Source of the DNA: Thermostichus sp047461615 | GTDB taxonomy: Bacteria; Cyanobacteriota; Cyanobacteriia; Thermostichales; Thermostichaceae | DNA length: 64,000 nucleotides | Direction of reading: 5' to 3' | Assembly: GCF_047461615.1 (NCBI RefSeq) | Contig: NZ_JANSHI010000015.1 | Location: 1-64,000, forward strand | Part shown: positions 1-8,596 of the stretch, piece after piece | How positions within the stretch are numbered: position 1 is the first letter of the stretch | Layout of the letters: each line of letters opens with the position of its first letter | Notes under the pieces: generated by a model | Database searches by the model: none | Seen by the model: the letters and a program-made list of their open reading frames with translations, nothing else | What the model was told of the DNA's origin: nothing | Translations under genes and position numbers: made by a program

Positions 1-599
1 GAGACCAAAAGTACTAGGAAAATGAAACTCAATAGCAAACAGGTCAAACCGATTGGCGAGAGCAGCCGCTTTCTTTGCCCCCAGCCTCTGCCCCCCTCAA
101 CCTCTGTATACGGACACTCGCGATCGACCAGCACCGGGAAAACCTCTCGAGCTTTGCCCAGGAAGAGAGCCTTCTGAGGCCAAGAAACCCCCTCCGCCCG
201 CAAGGGCGGGATGGAAAACTCAGCCAAGTTGGCCAGGCCTCCCTCCCGAGCTTTATTGAAAGTAAACTCAACAAAACGTAGCCGCTAGAATAGCAAGTCT
301 TCTTGGATGTTGCAAGTCAGTTTCAATAGCTTGTGCCTAAATTTCTCCCTCTTGCGCTTCAGGGCTTTTGGACAAGACCGGGCAGCGCCTCTGCCCAGCC
401 ATTCGGACTTACCTCAGGGGGGATCCAACTACCCTGAGCGAGGTCATGGCAACCAACCGCGAAATGGGAATCAGGGGAGAAGGGCTGGGGAAACGTCTCA
501 AACTTCATCTAGACCTGGATCTAGAATGGCCCAAGCTGGTCGGCCCGAGTTGGCTAGACTCCGAACCTTCAGCCCATTGCTTGCCCACGTTTTGATGCC
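1..599. other. Intergenic region upstream of mutS, no convincing gene
   Basis: About 600 bases with no open frame that looks like a protein. The short frames are rich in Pro, Arg and Ser and resemble no family I know. A perfect 6-bp hairpin, CCGCCC with loop GCAA (a GNRA-type tetraloop) and then GGGCGG, lies at 194-209. It could belong to a transcript end, a leader or a small RNA, but no T-run follows it. The left edge of the window may cut an upstream gene. The mutS promoter presumably lies here; I could not pick a clear -10/-35 pair. Confidence 0.5.
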
Positions 600-3275
600 A
601 TGAGTTCTTCCGCCGAGCCTACTTGGGATGCCTTAGAGGTGGATCCCGCCCTGCTCACCCCCATGATGCAGCACTATGTGGAGCTGAAGCGGCAGTATCC
701 CCACGCCATCTTGCTCTACCGCCTAGGGGATTTCTACGAGATGTTTTTCCAGGACGCGGAAGTGGTGTCGCGGGAGCTGGAGCTGGTGCTCACCGGGCGG
801 GAGGCAGGGGCCATAGGACGGGTGCCCATGTGCGGGATCCCTTACCACGCCTTTGACCGCTATGCTGCTCAGTTGGTGGCCAAAGGCTATGCCCTGGCCG
901 TCTGCGACCAGATGGAGCCGGCGGATCAGGCCAAAGGCTTGGTGCGGCGGGAAGTGACGCGGGTCATCACCCCCGGCACGGTCATCGAAGAGGAGCTGCT
1001 GCAGGCACGGCAAAACAACTACTTGGCCGCCGTGGTCCGCCTGAGAGGCTCCAAGCAAACCCCCTGGGGCCTGGCTTACGCCGACATTTCTACCGGCGAG
1101 TTCTGGGTCTGCCAGAGCGAGGGGCAAGAGCAGCTAGAACAGGAGCTGGCCCGGCTGCAGCCGGCGGAGATCCTGCTGCCCACCGAGGAAGGGCTAGGCC
1201 TGGGCTTAATTCGGCCTGGGGATCCCCAAGCTCCCCTGGGCCTGCCCGGCCAGTACACCTATACCCTGCGCCCGGCGGAGCCCTTTGAGCTGGCGGTGGC
1301 GCGAGAAAACTTGCTACAGACCTATGGCCTGCGCTCTTTGGAGGGCTTGGGCTGCGAGGGGCTGCCCCTGGCCATTCGGGCGGCGGGAGGGCTCTTGCAC
1401 TACCTGGAGGAGACGCAAAAGAACCTGGTGCAGCCTTCTCCCCAGGGGGGCCACCCCCTCCTACGTCCCCCTCGCACCTACCAGTTGACGGATTACCTCA
1501 TCTTGGATCCCCAAACCCGCCGCAACTTGGAGCTCACCCAGACCATCCGCGAGGGGGCCTTTGTCGGATCCCTGCTCTGGGTGCTGGATCACAGCCGCAC
1601 TGCCATGGGAGGACGCACCCTGCGCCGTTGGCTGCTGCAGCCTTTGCGGGATCTTGAGCAAATCCGCCTCCGCCAGGACACCATCCAGGAGCTGTTGGAA
1701 AACCCCTCCCTGCGCACCCGCCTGGGATCCCTGCTGGACTCTCTCTATGACCTGGAGCGCTTGGCCAACCGCGTCGCCTCCGGCACCGCCAACCCACGCG
1801 AGCTGGTGGCCCTGGGCTCCTCCTTGGGCAAACTGCCCCAACTGGCGGAGCTGGTGGCCGAAGCCAAGACCCCTCTCCTGCAGAGCTTGCAGCAGGTGGA
1901 TCCCGCCCTGGTTGACCTGGGCCGCCGCATCGAGCACACTCTCCTGCCCTCCCCTCCCCCTGTGCTCACCGAAGGGGGGCTAATCCGGCCCGGCGTCGAT
2001 CCGGAGCTGGACAGGCTGCGGCAGCAGGTGGAGCAAGACCGCCAGTGGATTGCCCAGTTGGAGAAAACCGAGCGCGAGCGCACTGGGATCCCCACCCTCA
2101 AAGTCGGCTTCAACAAAGCCTTCGGCTACTACATCAGCATCAGCCGCGCCAAGGCCCAGCAGGTGCCAAAAGACTACATCCGCAAGCAGACCCTGACTAA
2201 CGAAGAGCGCTTCATCACCCCTGAGCTCAAAGAAAAAGAAGCCCGCGTCCTCACCGCTCAGACTGAGATCAACCAGCGGGAATACGAGCTGTTTGTGCAG
2301 CTGCGCCAAGAGGCGGGATCCCAAGCTGCCGCCATCCGCCAGGTGGCCCAGACCCTGGCCGCCGTCGATGCCCTGTTTGGCCTGGCCGAGGTGGCCGTGC
2401 AGCAGGGCTACACCCGTCCCGTGATCACGGAAGATCGCCGCCTAGTCATCGAGGAAGGGCGCCATCCGGTGGTGGAGAAGTCTTTGCCCCAGGGCCTATT
2501 TGTCCCCAACTCGGTGCGTCTGGGATCCCCCCACGGCCCGGATCTGATTGTCCTCACTGGCCCCAACATGTCGGGCAAATCCACCTATTTGCGGCAGATC
2601 GGGCTCATCCAGATCCTGGCCCAGATGGGCAGCTTCGTCCCGGCGCGGCGGGCGGAGCTGGGCTTGTGTGACCGCGTGTTTACCCGCATCGGTGCTGTCG
2701 ATGACCTGGCCACGGGACAGTCCACCTTCATGGTGGAGATGAACGAGACGGCCAACATCCTCAACCACGCCGGCGAGCGCTCCCTGGTGCTTTTGGACGA
2801 GATTGGCCGCGGCACCGCCACCTTCGACGGCCTCTCCATTGCCTGGGCGGTGGCTGAGTACCTTGCCACCCAGGTGCGCGCCCGCACAATCTTTGCCACC
2901 CACTACCACGAGCTCAACCAACTGGAGACCCTGCTGCCCAACGTGGCCAACTTCCAGGTGGTGGTGAAAGAGCTGCCGGATCGCATCATCTTCCTGCACC
3001 AGGTGCAGCCCGGGGGGGCCGACCGCTCCTACGGCATCGAGGTAGGGCGCATGGCCGGCCTGCCCCAGCCGGTGATCGAGCGGGCTAAGCAGGTGCTGGC
3101 CCTAGTGGAACAACACAGCCGCATTGGCCTGGGCCTGCGCAACCAAGGGAAAAGCCGCCTTTCCTCCAAGAAAAAACAGCCTGAACAACACCCTGAGCCC
3201 CTCGAGATCCGCAACCCCGCCCCCGCGGAGCAACTGTCTCTGATCCCGGGCTCCCTCTTTTCCGAGGAGCCTTAG
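600..3275 (+). CDS. mutS: DNA mismatch repair protein MutS
   Basis: Recognises mispaired bases and small loops and starts methyl-independent mismatch repair with MutL. At 891 residues it has the normal length of MutS1. The mismatch-reading motif GDFYEMF is at about residue 44, so this is a true MutS1 and not a MutS2. The ATPase domain carries the Walker A GPNMSGKST at about residue 660, then LLDEIGRGT (Walker B) and FATHYHEL. The helix-turn-helix and C-terminal dimer region follow, ending in a basic, low-complexity tail of about 50 residues. The gene contains six complete GGGATCCC octamers, the first at 834. It converges with the next gene, with only four bases between the two stop codons. 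No mutL is in the window, which is usual for cyanobacteria. Confidence 0.97.
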   Translation: MSSSAEPTWDALEVDPALLTPMMQHYVELKRQYPHAILLYRLGDFYEMFFQDAEVVSRELELVLTGREAGAIGRVPMCGIPYHAFDRYAAQLVAKGYALAVCDQMEPADQAKGLVRREVTRVITPGTVIEEELLQARQNNYLAAVVRLRGSKQTPWGLAYADISTGEFWVCQSEGQEQLEQELARLQPAEILLPTEEGLGLGLIRPGDPQAPLGLPGQYTYTLRPAEPFELAVARENLLQTYGLRSLEGLGCEGLPLAIRAAGGLLHYLEETQKNLVQPSPQGGHPLLRPPRTYQLTDYLILDPQTRRNLELTQTIREGAFVGSLLWVLDHSRTAMGGRTLRRWLLQPLRDLEQIRLRQDTIQELLENPSLRTRLGSLLDSLYDLERLANRVASGTANPRELVALGSSLGKLPQLAELVAEAKTPLLQSLQQVDPALVDLGRRIEHTLLPSPPPVLTEGGLIRPGVDPELDRLRQQVEQDRQWIAQLEKTERERTGIPTLKVGFNKAFGYYISISRAKAQQVPKDYIRKQTLTNEERFITPELKEKEARVLTAQTEINQREYELFVQLRQEAGSQAAAIRQVAQTLAAVDALFGLAEVAVQQGYTRPVITEDRRLVIEEGRHPVVEKSLPQGLFVPNSVRLGSPHGPDLIVLTGPNMSGKSTYLRQIGLIQILAQMGSFVPARRAELGLCDRVFTRIGAVDDLATGQSTFMVEMNETANILNHAGERSLVLLDEIGRGTATFDGLSIAWAVAEYLATQVRARTIFATHYHELNQLETLLPNVANFQVVVKELPDRIIFLHQVQPGGADRSYGIEVGRMAGLPQPVIERAKQVLALVEQHSRIGLGLRNQGKSRLSSKKKQPEQHPEPLEIRNPAPAEQLSLIPGSLFSEEP

Positions 3276-3279
3276 GGCT

Positions 3280-3843
3280 CTACCCTCGCTCCGGCTCCCG
3301 CTCTTGCAGCCCCAAGCTGGCGGCCAGCACCTCCAGCTCATCTCGCTGCCCCTCCACCCACAGCAGGGATCCAGGGGGTGGGTCAGCCTCTTGCAACTTC
3401 AGGCGAAGCCGCTCCAGGCGGTAGTTGCGCCGCCAGTAGTACCAGCCTGCCCAAGGAGCGGCCAGCACCAGGGTCCAGGGCCAGGCTCCCCACGCCGGCT
3501 CCAGCATGGACAGCACCAGAGCCAAACAGGCCAGACCCACTCCTGCTAGCCCTGTCAAAAAAACAGCCAACCCCACACTGGGCCGAGCCTGACCGATAAA
3601 GGTGGCGATCCCCTCGGCATCGGCAAACTGCAAGCGATAGGCCCGCCCTTCCAGGTGCTTTCGGAGAAGGGATCCTATTTCCTCCAGGCTGCGGCTGCTA
3701 GAATAGAAGCGGGTTTCGCTGCGATCTCTACCTGAGGCTCGCAGAAAAAAGAATAGGCCGATCCCCAGAAGCAGCGTCAGCGCTAGGGTAGAAATGGCCT
3801 CTCCCTTCAGGGAGAGGGGGGGTGATGTAGCTACCCAATTCAT
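3280..3843 (-). CDS. Cofactor assembly of complex C subunit B (CCB-type) protein
   Basis: Small membrane protein of the family needed to attach heme c' covalently to cytochrome b6 in the b6f complex. It has an N-terminal transmembrane segment (LALTLLLGIGLFFFLRAS), a short basic/acidic region, two closely spaced central membrane helices ending in WYYWRR, and a soluble tail with GQRDELEVL. This order matches the cyanobacterial proteins annotated as cofactor assembly of complex C subunit B. I chose the ATG at 3843; the frame stays open to a GTG at 3900. The residues just before the first helix (SPPLSLKGE) are encoded by a palindromic repeat at 3796-3825, so the N-terminus may be repeat-derived. 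The family call is from remembered pattern only. Confidence 0.65.
   Translation of the reverse strand: MNWVATSPPLSLKGEAISTLALTLLLGIGLFFFLRASGRDRSETRFYSSSRSLEEIGSLLRKHLEGRAYRLQFADAEGIATFIGQARPSVGLAVFLTGLAGVGLACLALVLSMLEPAWGAWPWTLVLAAPWAGWYYWRRNYRLERLRLKLQEADPPPGSLLWVEGQRDELEVLAASLGLQEREPERG
3796..3825. repeat. REP-like palindromic repeat within the 5' end of the CCB gene
   Basis: An 8-bp perfect inverted repeat, CCTCTCCC (3798-3805), loop TTCA, GGGAGAGG (3810-3817), followed by a G-run and GTGA. This is the kind of small dispersed palindrome often translated as PPLSLKGE or similar in bacterial genomes. A related copy lies at 49003-49041 in this window. Here it is read through by the CCB gene and supplies residues before the first membrane helix. 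Confidence 0.6.
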
Positions 3844-4363
3844 AGGGATGACAGGAACGAGCCCCATCTGGTCGGGCGGCTTGACCTGTAGCCTCTCCAC
3901 TGTAGCAGGGAAGGGGCAGAAAAATAGCTCGTGGAAGTTGACCCTCTACCTCCTAGTTTAAGTTCTGCGGAGAGGTTGGTTGCCTCCGGCAGTAGCCACG
4001 CTTGGTAGATCCTACCTCGACGACAAGCAAAAACCCTGCGCTTTCCAGCAACCGTGACGACGGCTCAGGGGGGAGAAATCTGCGCCCAATCTCATGCAGC
4101 TAAGCTGAGAGAGGCAACTATAATTAAGTTATGATAAGGGGCTTACACTTCGCCAGCAGGTGGCTTCCTTCGTGGCTATCTCAGCCGTTCCCTACCGAGG
4201 GCAGGATTCCAGGGTTGGACTTAGCCAGAGGAGAGTGTTGTCTCCGCGGGGATGATGACAGCGCACAGCCACTGTCCCTGGGGAACCCTCAACTTAGCCC
4301 CCTCTTCAATGTTAGTCCAGCTGCTTGACTGTCTCTGTTGCTATTTCACTCAGTAGCACTTAC
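3844..4363. other. Intergenic region between the CCB gene and sigC
   Basis: Divergent spacer that must hold the promoters of both the CCB gene and sigC. It contains no credible protein; a 65-codon frame starting at 4131 has no recognisable features. A TATAAT box at 4119-4124 is the best promoter signal (listed separately). No strong ribosome binding site precedes either possible sigC start. Confidence 0.45.
4119..4124 (+). promoter_or_regulatory. Candidate -10 box for sigC
   Basis: A perfect TATAAT hexamer about 240 bases ahead of the sigC start. I see no good TTGACA-like element 16-18 bases upstream. If used, this would be a promoter dependent on an activator or on an extended -10, with a long 5' untranslated leader. 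Confidence 0.4.
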
Positions 4364-5464
4364 ATGTCTATCTACGAACCTGAAGCCAACGACACTTTGT
4401 TGGAAACCCCAACCGACCTCCTCGACCTGACGGAGGAGGAAGAGGCGGAGTTTGCCGAAAGCGAGTACGCCGAAGAGGGGCCAGCTCGACCCTCCACCGA
4501 CCTGGTGCGCCTTTACCTCCAGGAGATTGGACGTGTTCCCCTCTTGGGACGAGACGAGGAGGTGGCGCTGGCCCAAAAAGTCCAAGACTACATGAAGCTC
4601 TTGGATGTGCGCCTGCGTTTGCAGAAAGAGCTGGGGCGGGAGCCTACTCTGGCAGAATGGGTGGCTAGGGCCAACCAGTTCCCCGAGTGGGCAAACCTTA
4701 CGCCTGAAAAGCTGCAACAGATCCAGCGCATCGGCAAGCGGGCCAAGGAACAGATGATCAAGGCCAACCTGCGCCTGGTGGTGTCGGTGGCGAAAAAATA
4801 CCAAAACCGCGGCCTGGAGCTGCTGGATTTGATCCAGGAGGGCACGCTGGGCCTGGAGCGAGCAGTGGAGAAGTTTGACCCCAAAAAGGGTTACCGCTTC
4901 AGCACCTACGCCTACTGGTGGATCCGGCAGGGGATCACCCGGGCTATCGCCACCCAAAGCCGCACCATCCGCTTGCCTGTCCACATAACCGAGAAGCTAA
5001 ACAAGATCAAAAAGGCCCAGCGCAAGCTTTCCCAGGAAAAAGGCCGTACCCCCACCATTGAGGACATTGCTTCCGAGCTGGAGATGACAGTGCCCCAGGT
5101 CAGGGAGCTGCTGGTGCGGGTGCCGCGCTCGGTTTCTCTAGAAACCAAGGTGGGCAAAGACAAGGACACCGAGCTAGGGGATCTGCTGGAGACCGATGAC
5201 ATCTCTCCCGAGGAGATGATGATGCGCGAGGCCCTCCAGCGCGATCTGCAGCAGCTGTTGGAGGATCTCACCAGCCGCGAGCGGGATGTGATTCGCATGC
5301 GCTTTGGGCTGGGGGATGGTCGCACCTACTCCCTAGCGGAAATTGGCCGCGCCTTGGATCTATCGCGGGAGCGGGTACGGCAAATCGAGGCCAAAGCCTT
5401 GCAGAAGCTGCGGCAGCCTAAGCGGCGCAACCGGGTGCGGGATTACCTGGAGGCCATCAATTAG
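4364..5464 (+). CDS. sigC: Group 2 RNA polymerase sigma factor, SigC type
   Basis: Sigma-70 family factor that directs RNA polymerase to promoters; group 2 factors are non-essential and respond to stress, nitrogen or carbon status. An acidic N-terminal stretch (EEEEAEFAESEYAEE) is followed by region 1.2 (DLVRLYLQEIGRVPLLGRDEE), regions 2.1-2.4 (RLVVSVAKKYQNRGLELLDL, then YAYWWIRQGITRAIA), region 3 and region 4.2 (YSLAEIGRALDLSRERVRQIE). The sequences HITEKLNKIKKAQ and SVSLETKVGKDKDTEL separate it from the primary factor SigA. LLGRDEEV with AQKVQ, plus the insertion after region 1.2, favour SigC over SigB. The ATG at 4364 is used; a TTG at 4325 would add 13 residues. The stop codon overlaps that of convergent murJ by four bases, so the two transcripts must overlap. 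Confidence 0.85.
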   Translation: MSIYEPEANDTLLETPTDLLDLTEEEEAEFAESEYAEEGPARPSTDLVRLYLQEIGRVPLLGRDEEVALAQKVQDYMKLLDVRLRLQKELGREPTLAEWVARANQFPEWANLTPEKLQQIQRIGKRAKEQMIKANLRLVVSVAKKYQNRGLELLDLIQEGTLGLERAVEKFDPKKGYRFSTYAYWWIRQGITRAIATQSRTIRLPVHITEKLNKIKKAQRKLSQEKGRTPTIEDIASELEMTVPQVRELLVRVPRSVSLETKVGKDKDTELGDLLETDDISPEEMMMREALQRDLQQLLEDLTSRERDVIRMRFGLGDGRTYSLAEIGRALDLSRERVRQIEAKALQKLRQPKRRNRVRDYLEAIN

Positions 5465-7056
5465 GGGCGAGCAAGCCGCCTCCAGATCTGGAGGGCCAGC
5501 CCCTCCACCTCCGGGATCCGCAGATACAGAGCTCCAGCTACCACTAGGCTTAGGCCCAGGCCACCGGCCAGCCCAGCCCAGACAAGGGCGGTGAGCAGGG
5601 GGGATCCCAAGATCTCGTAGGCGCGTAGCTGCATCCACAGCCAGTGGCTAAGCCCACCAGCTAGGACGGTGATCCCCAGCAGGGGCAGTAGGGCTTGTCC
5701 CATCTCTTGCCAGGGGATCCCTGGCAGGCGCTGGTGAAGGCAGATCCCCAGTCCAATCAGGGCTACTAGGTTAACCCCTGCTGTGGCCAGGGCAATGCCT
5801 GGTGCCCCAAAGACCTGTAGAAATAGGAAGTCCAGAAGGGCGTTGAGGCCAATGGCTAGGCCACTGATGCGCAGGGGTGTGGTTCCGTCCTCCAGAGCGT
5901 AAAAGATGCGCACCAGCACATCCCGCAGCAGGTAAAAGCTCATCCCCAGGCCATAGGCCATCAGCAGAGCCGCCACCTCCTGGGTTGCCTCCGCCGTAAA
6001 GCGACCCCGTTGGTAGGCCACCTGGACAATGGGTTCGGCCAAGGCCACCAACAGCATTGCAAGGGGCAGGGTGAGGATGGCGGTCACCATCAACCCTTGC
6101 CGGATGCGCCGGCACAGCTCGGGCCATCGGTCTCTCTCTCCTGCTAGTTGGGCATAGAGGGGCATCAAAGGCACCAGCACCATGTTGGAAAGGATCCCCA
6201 GGGGGGTTTGCACCAAAAGCTGGGCGTAGCCCAAGTTGCCGATGGTGCGATCCCCGGGCACAAAGGAGGCAAAAAAGAGATCCACGTAGACATTGATGTG
6301 GATCATGCCAGAGGAGATGACCGCTGGCAGCATGAGCAGGCCCACGGCTCGCACCTGCGGGGATCCCCACTCAAAGCGCAGCCGCAGCCGCCCCAGCCCC
6401 AGCCGCTGCTGCAACGGTACCTGAGCCAACCACTGGGCAATGGCCCCGACAAGTACGCCCCAGGCCAGCAAGGTTGGGATCCCTGTCCACCCCAAGCTAA
6501 GCAGGATCCCGATGACTGCCAGGCTGGAGATTAGGGGGCTGAGGGCAGGCAAGAGGTAGTGCTCGGCCGCATTGAGTGCCCCAAAGCCAATGCCAATCCA
6601 CCCCGAGAGCAAGGCCAGCGGCGCCATGATCCGCAGTTGCTGGGCAGCAAGGGCATGGACTGCGGGGCTGGATCCCGGCGCCGTCAGGCGCACTACCCAG
6701 TCTGCTCCCCACCATAGGCCCAAGGTCACGGTTAAGAGAAGACAGCCCACCAAGGTGGAGATTGACTCCAGCCAGCGGGCTGCTGCTTCTCCTGAGAGCT
6801 GCTGCTTTTTAAGAATGCTGACGATGGCACTGTGAAAAGGACCGTTGATCCCGCCCAGCAGGATCAACAAGAAACCGGGCAGGACATAGGCCACCCCAAA
6901 GGCACTGTACTCCAGCCCCGAGCCGTAGATTGCCGCAATCAGAGCCTGCCGGACAAACCCCATACCCTTGCTGAGCAGGGTAGCACCAGCCACTAGCCCC
7001 GCTACTGAGAGCAAGGAACGGCGGGAGGAAGAGGCCCCTGGGATCCCTTCCTTCAT
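5461..7056 (-). CDS. murJ: Lipid II flippase MurJ (MviN family)
   Basis: Moves the lipid-linked peptidoglycan precursor lipid II across the cytoplasmic membrane. At 531 residues, with about fourteen hydrophobic segments along the whole length, it fits MurJ. The N-terminus has the family pattern of a helix followed by KGMGFVRQALIAAIYG; later stretches such as GMIHINVYVDLFFAS, GNLGYAQLLVQTPLGILSNMV and LLRDVLVRIFYALEDGTTP are characteristic. Its 3' end overlaps the end of sigC by four bases, tail to tail. Function is inferred from family membership. Confidence 0.93.
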   Translation of the reverse strand: MKEGIPGASSSRRSLLSVAGLVAGATLLSKGMGFVRQALIAAIYGSGLEYSAFGVAYVLPGFLLILLGGINGPFHSAIVSILKKQQLSGEAAARWLESISTLVGCLLLTVTLGLWWGADWVVRLTAPGSSPAVHALAAQQLRIMAPLALLSGWIGIGFGALNAAEHYLLPALSPLISSLAVIGILLSLGWTGIPTLLAWGVLVGAIAQWLAQVPLQQRLGLGRLRLRFEWGSPQVRAVGLLMLPAVISSGMIHINVYVDLFFASFVPGDRTIGNLGYAQLLVQTPLGILSNMVLVPLMPLYAQLAGERDRWPELCRRIRQGLMVTAILTLPLAMLLVALAEPIVQVAYQRGRFTAEATQEVAALLMAYGLGMSFYLLRDVLVRIFYALEDGTTPLRISGLAIGLNALLDFLFLQVFGAPGIALATAGVNLVALIGLGICLHQRLPGIPWQEMGQALLPLLGITVLAGGLSHWLWMQLRAYEILGSPLLTALVWAGLAGGLGLSLVVAGALYLRIPEVEGLALQIWRRLARP

Positions 7057-7225
7057 GCCCTAGCTCCCCACCGCCGCCTTGGCAGGGGGCAACTGGCGAG
7101 ATGCTGCCGTCCCTTCCTTCTCGAAATCCACCCGCAAGCTCACAGCCGCTACCCCCCTCGTTCGGCATAGGGCAGCACTATTATTCCGCATTCTCCTGAC
7201 CTGTGGAGGGAGGTCGAGGAAGAGC

Positions 7226-7570
7226 TCAGGCCAGGAGTTGTCGCTCCTGTTCCAGTTGCTGCAACAGATGCTCATCCCCGCGGAGCTGGGCAGAACGAAT
7301 GCGCTCCTGCAGCCGGCGCAGCAGATTCTGCCGATGGGTTTCCATATGCGGGGAGATAGCTGCCGGCGGCCTGCTCGCTGTCTTCGCCACTGGGTTGAGG
7401 ACAAGGCCTCGATACGTCAGGGCAAAAGACTGTGGCAGCGCCACAGATGCCGATTGAGCTGGCCAGTCCCACGCTAAGCCCCGGTACCGCACTCGCACCG
7501 CCTGCCGCTGGCAGCTCGCGGGGGCAGAAGGGACAAAGACGTAGGCAATGCCGCGATAGGTCAGTTGCAT
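7226..7570 (-). CDS. DUF4278 domain protein
   Basis: Small protein of 114 residues that opens with MQLTYRGIAY. The pattern (L/V)xYRG occurs three times: LTYRGIAY at residue 3, VRYRGLAW at about 28 and LTYRGLVL at about 51. This repeated YRG motif is the hallmark of the cyanobacterial DUF4278 family, whose function is unknown. The C-terminal 40 residues are a charged helix (LLRRLQERIRSAQLRGDEHLLQQLEQE). It lies downstream of cpcE on the same strand with a gap of about 170 bases, so it may have its own promoter. Confidence 0.7.
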   Translation of the reverse strand: MQLTYRGIAYVFVPSAPASCQRQAVRVRYRGLAWDWPAQSASVALPQSFALTYRGLVLNPVAKTASRPPAAISPHMETHRQNLLRRLQERIRSAQLRGDEHLLQQLEQERQLLA

Positions 7571-7741
7571 ATGAAGAGTCCCCCAAGTAGACGGCGGCCA
7601 TCTGACGGGGAAAGCAACTTCCGTAGCCCGCTTCTCGGGAGCTGTAGGACAACAGCTTCAGCTTCCCTGGCGTGGCCCAGAGGGTAAAACCCAACTTCAT
7701 TCTGTATCAGTTTTAACAAAATAAGCCTTTGGATGTCAACT

Positions 7742-8593
7742 TTAAAGCAGCTCGTCGATTAGCCGTAGCACCTGGTGCAAGTTAGTTCCGTCTTCCTTTC
7801 CACGTCTGAGGCTCACCTCCACCAACTGCTTGAGGGCAAGCAGCTTGAGGTTAGCCTCTACTGCCGCTCTCGCCATGGCCGGAGCTGCCGGCAAATAGCC
7901 GCTGGCCCCTAGATCCAGGAGGGCAGCCCGCCGCAGATGAACGTTGGGATGAGCCAGCAGCGACAGCAGAGGCTCAAGAAAAGTGGGATCTCCCGTCAAG
8001 CGGTAACAGGCCTGCCCTGCCGCGCATTGCAAACGAAGGGAGGGGTGATCTCGGTAGAGGCGAATCGGCTCCAGGGCAGCAGACACCTGCAGTTGTCCAA
8101 GCGCCTCGATGAGGGCCTCTAAGGCAGCAAGGGCTTCCGTCTGGAGACCCTGCTCCGCGCGGCGCAGCCCCTGCAGCAATGCTCCTCCCAAGTCTTCAAG
8201 CTGGGCGGGATCCCGGTCGAGGAAGTTGGCTAGGGCAATCTCGACCAGCGCCTGGGCTGCTGCCGCCACCACTTGGCCGTCGGAGCAGCGCAAAGCCTCT
8301 TTTAGAGCCGGGATCGCCGCAGGGGATCCCAGCTTGCCCAGGGCGCGGGCGGCATTGCGCCGCAGCGGATATCCCCCCTGGGCCGTGCGATCGGTCTCAT
8401 CGGCCAGCGCCTCGATGAGGGCCGGGATCCCCTCTCTCACCCGCATGCGCCCCAGCCACCAAGCCGCGTAGTAGCGTTCTCCCGGATCCCCGTATCGCAG
8501 CTTGGCAATTTGCCCAGCCGGGGTGAGATCCGCCGACGGATAGGAGTCTGGAGGAGCTACTGGGCTCAAGGAGTCCACAGGCCAAAACTCCAA
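7742..8593 (-). CDS. cpcE: Phycocyanin alpha-subunit bilin lyase, CpcE subunit
   Basis: One half of the CpcE/CpcF heterodimer that attaches phycocyanobilin to the alpha-subunit cysteine of phycocyanin. The family signature RYYAAWWLGRMRV is at about residues 40-52. The rest is a row of HEAT-like helical repeats (GIPALIEALADE, AIPALKEALRCSD, LLSLLAHPNVHLRRAAL). The length of 283 residues is normal. It is the last gene of the phycocyanin operon and begins three bases after cpcC. No cpcF is in the window, so the partner must be encoded elsewhere. PecE of phycoerythrocyanin is the main alternative, but the alpha subunit here looks like CpcA and not PecA. Confidence 0.85.
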   Translation of the reverse strand: MEFWPVDSLSPVAPPDSYPSADLTPAGQIAKLRYGDPGERYYAAWWLGRMRVREGIPALIEALADETDRTAQGGYPLRRNAARALGKLGSPAAIPALKEALRCSDGQVVAAAAQALVEIALANFLDRDPAQLEDLGGALLQGLRRAEQGLQTEALAALEALIEALGQLQVSAALEPIRLYRDHPSLRLQCAAGQACYRLTGDPTFLEPLLSLLAHPNVHLRRAALLDLGASGYLPAAPAMARAAVEANLKLLALKQLVEVSLRRGKEDGTNLHQVLRLIDELL

Positions 8594-8596
8594 CAG

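Noticed and set aside
3267..3280. GAGCC/GGCTC hairpin over the stop codons of mutS and the CCB gene
   Set aside because: Only five base pairs and no T-run; too weak to call a terminator.
4131..4328. 65-codon frame ahead of sigC
   Set aside because: No recognisable features, overlaps the sigC start, and sits directly after the TATAAT box, so it is probably leader.
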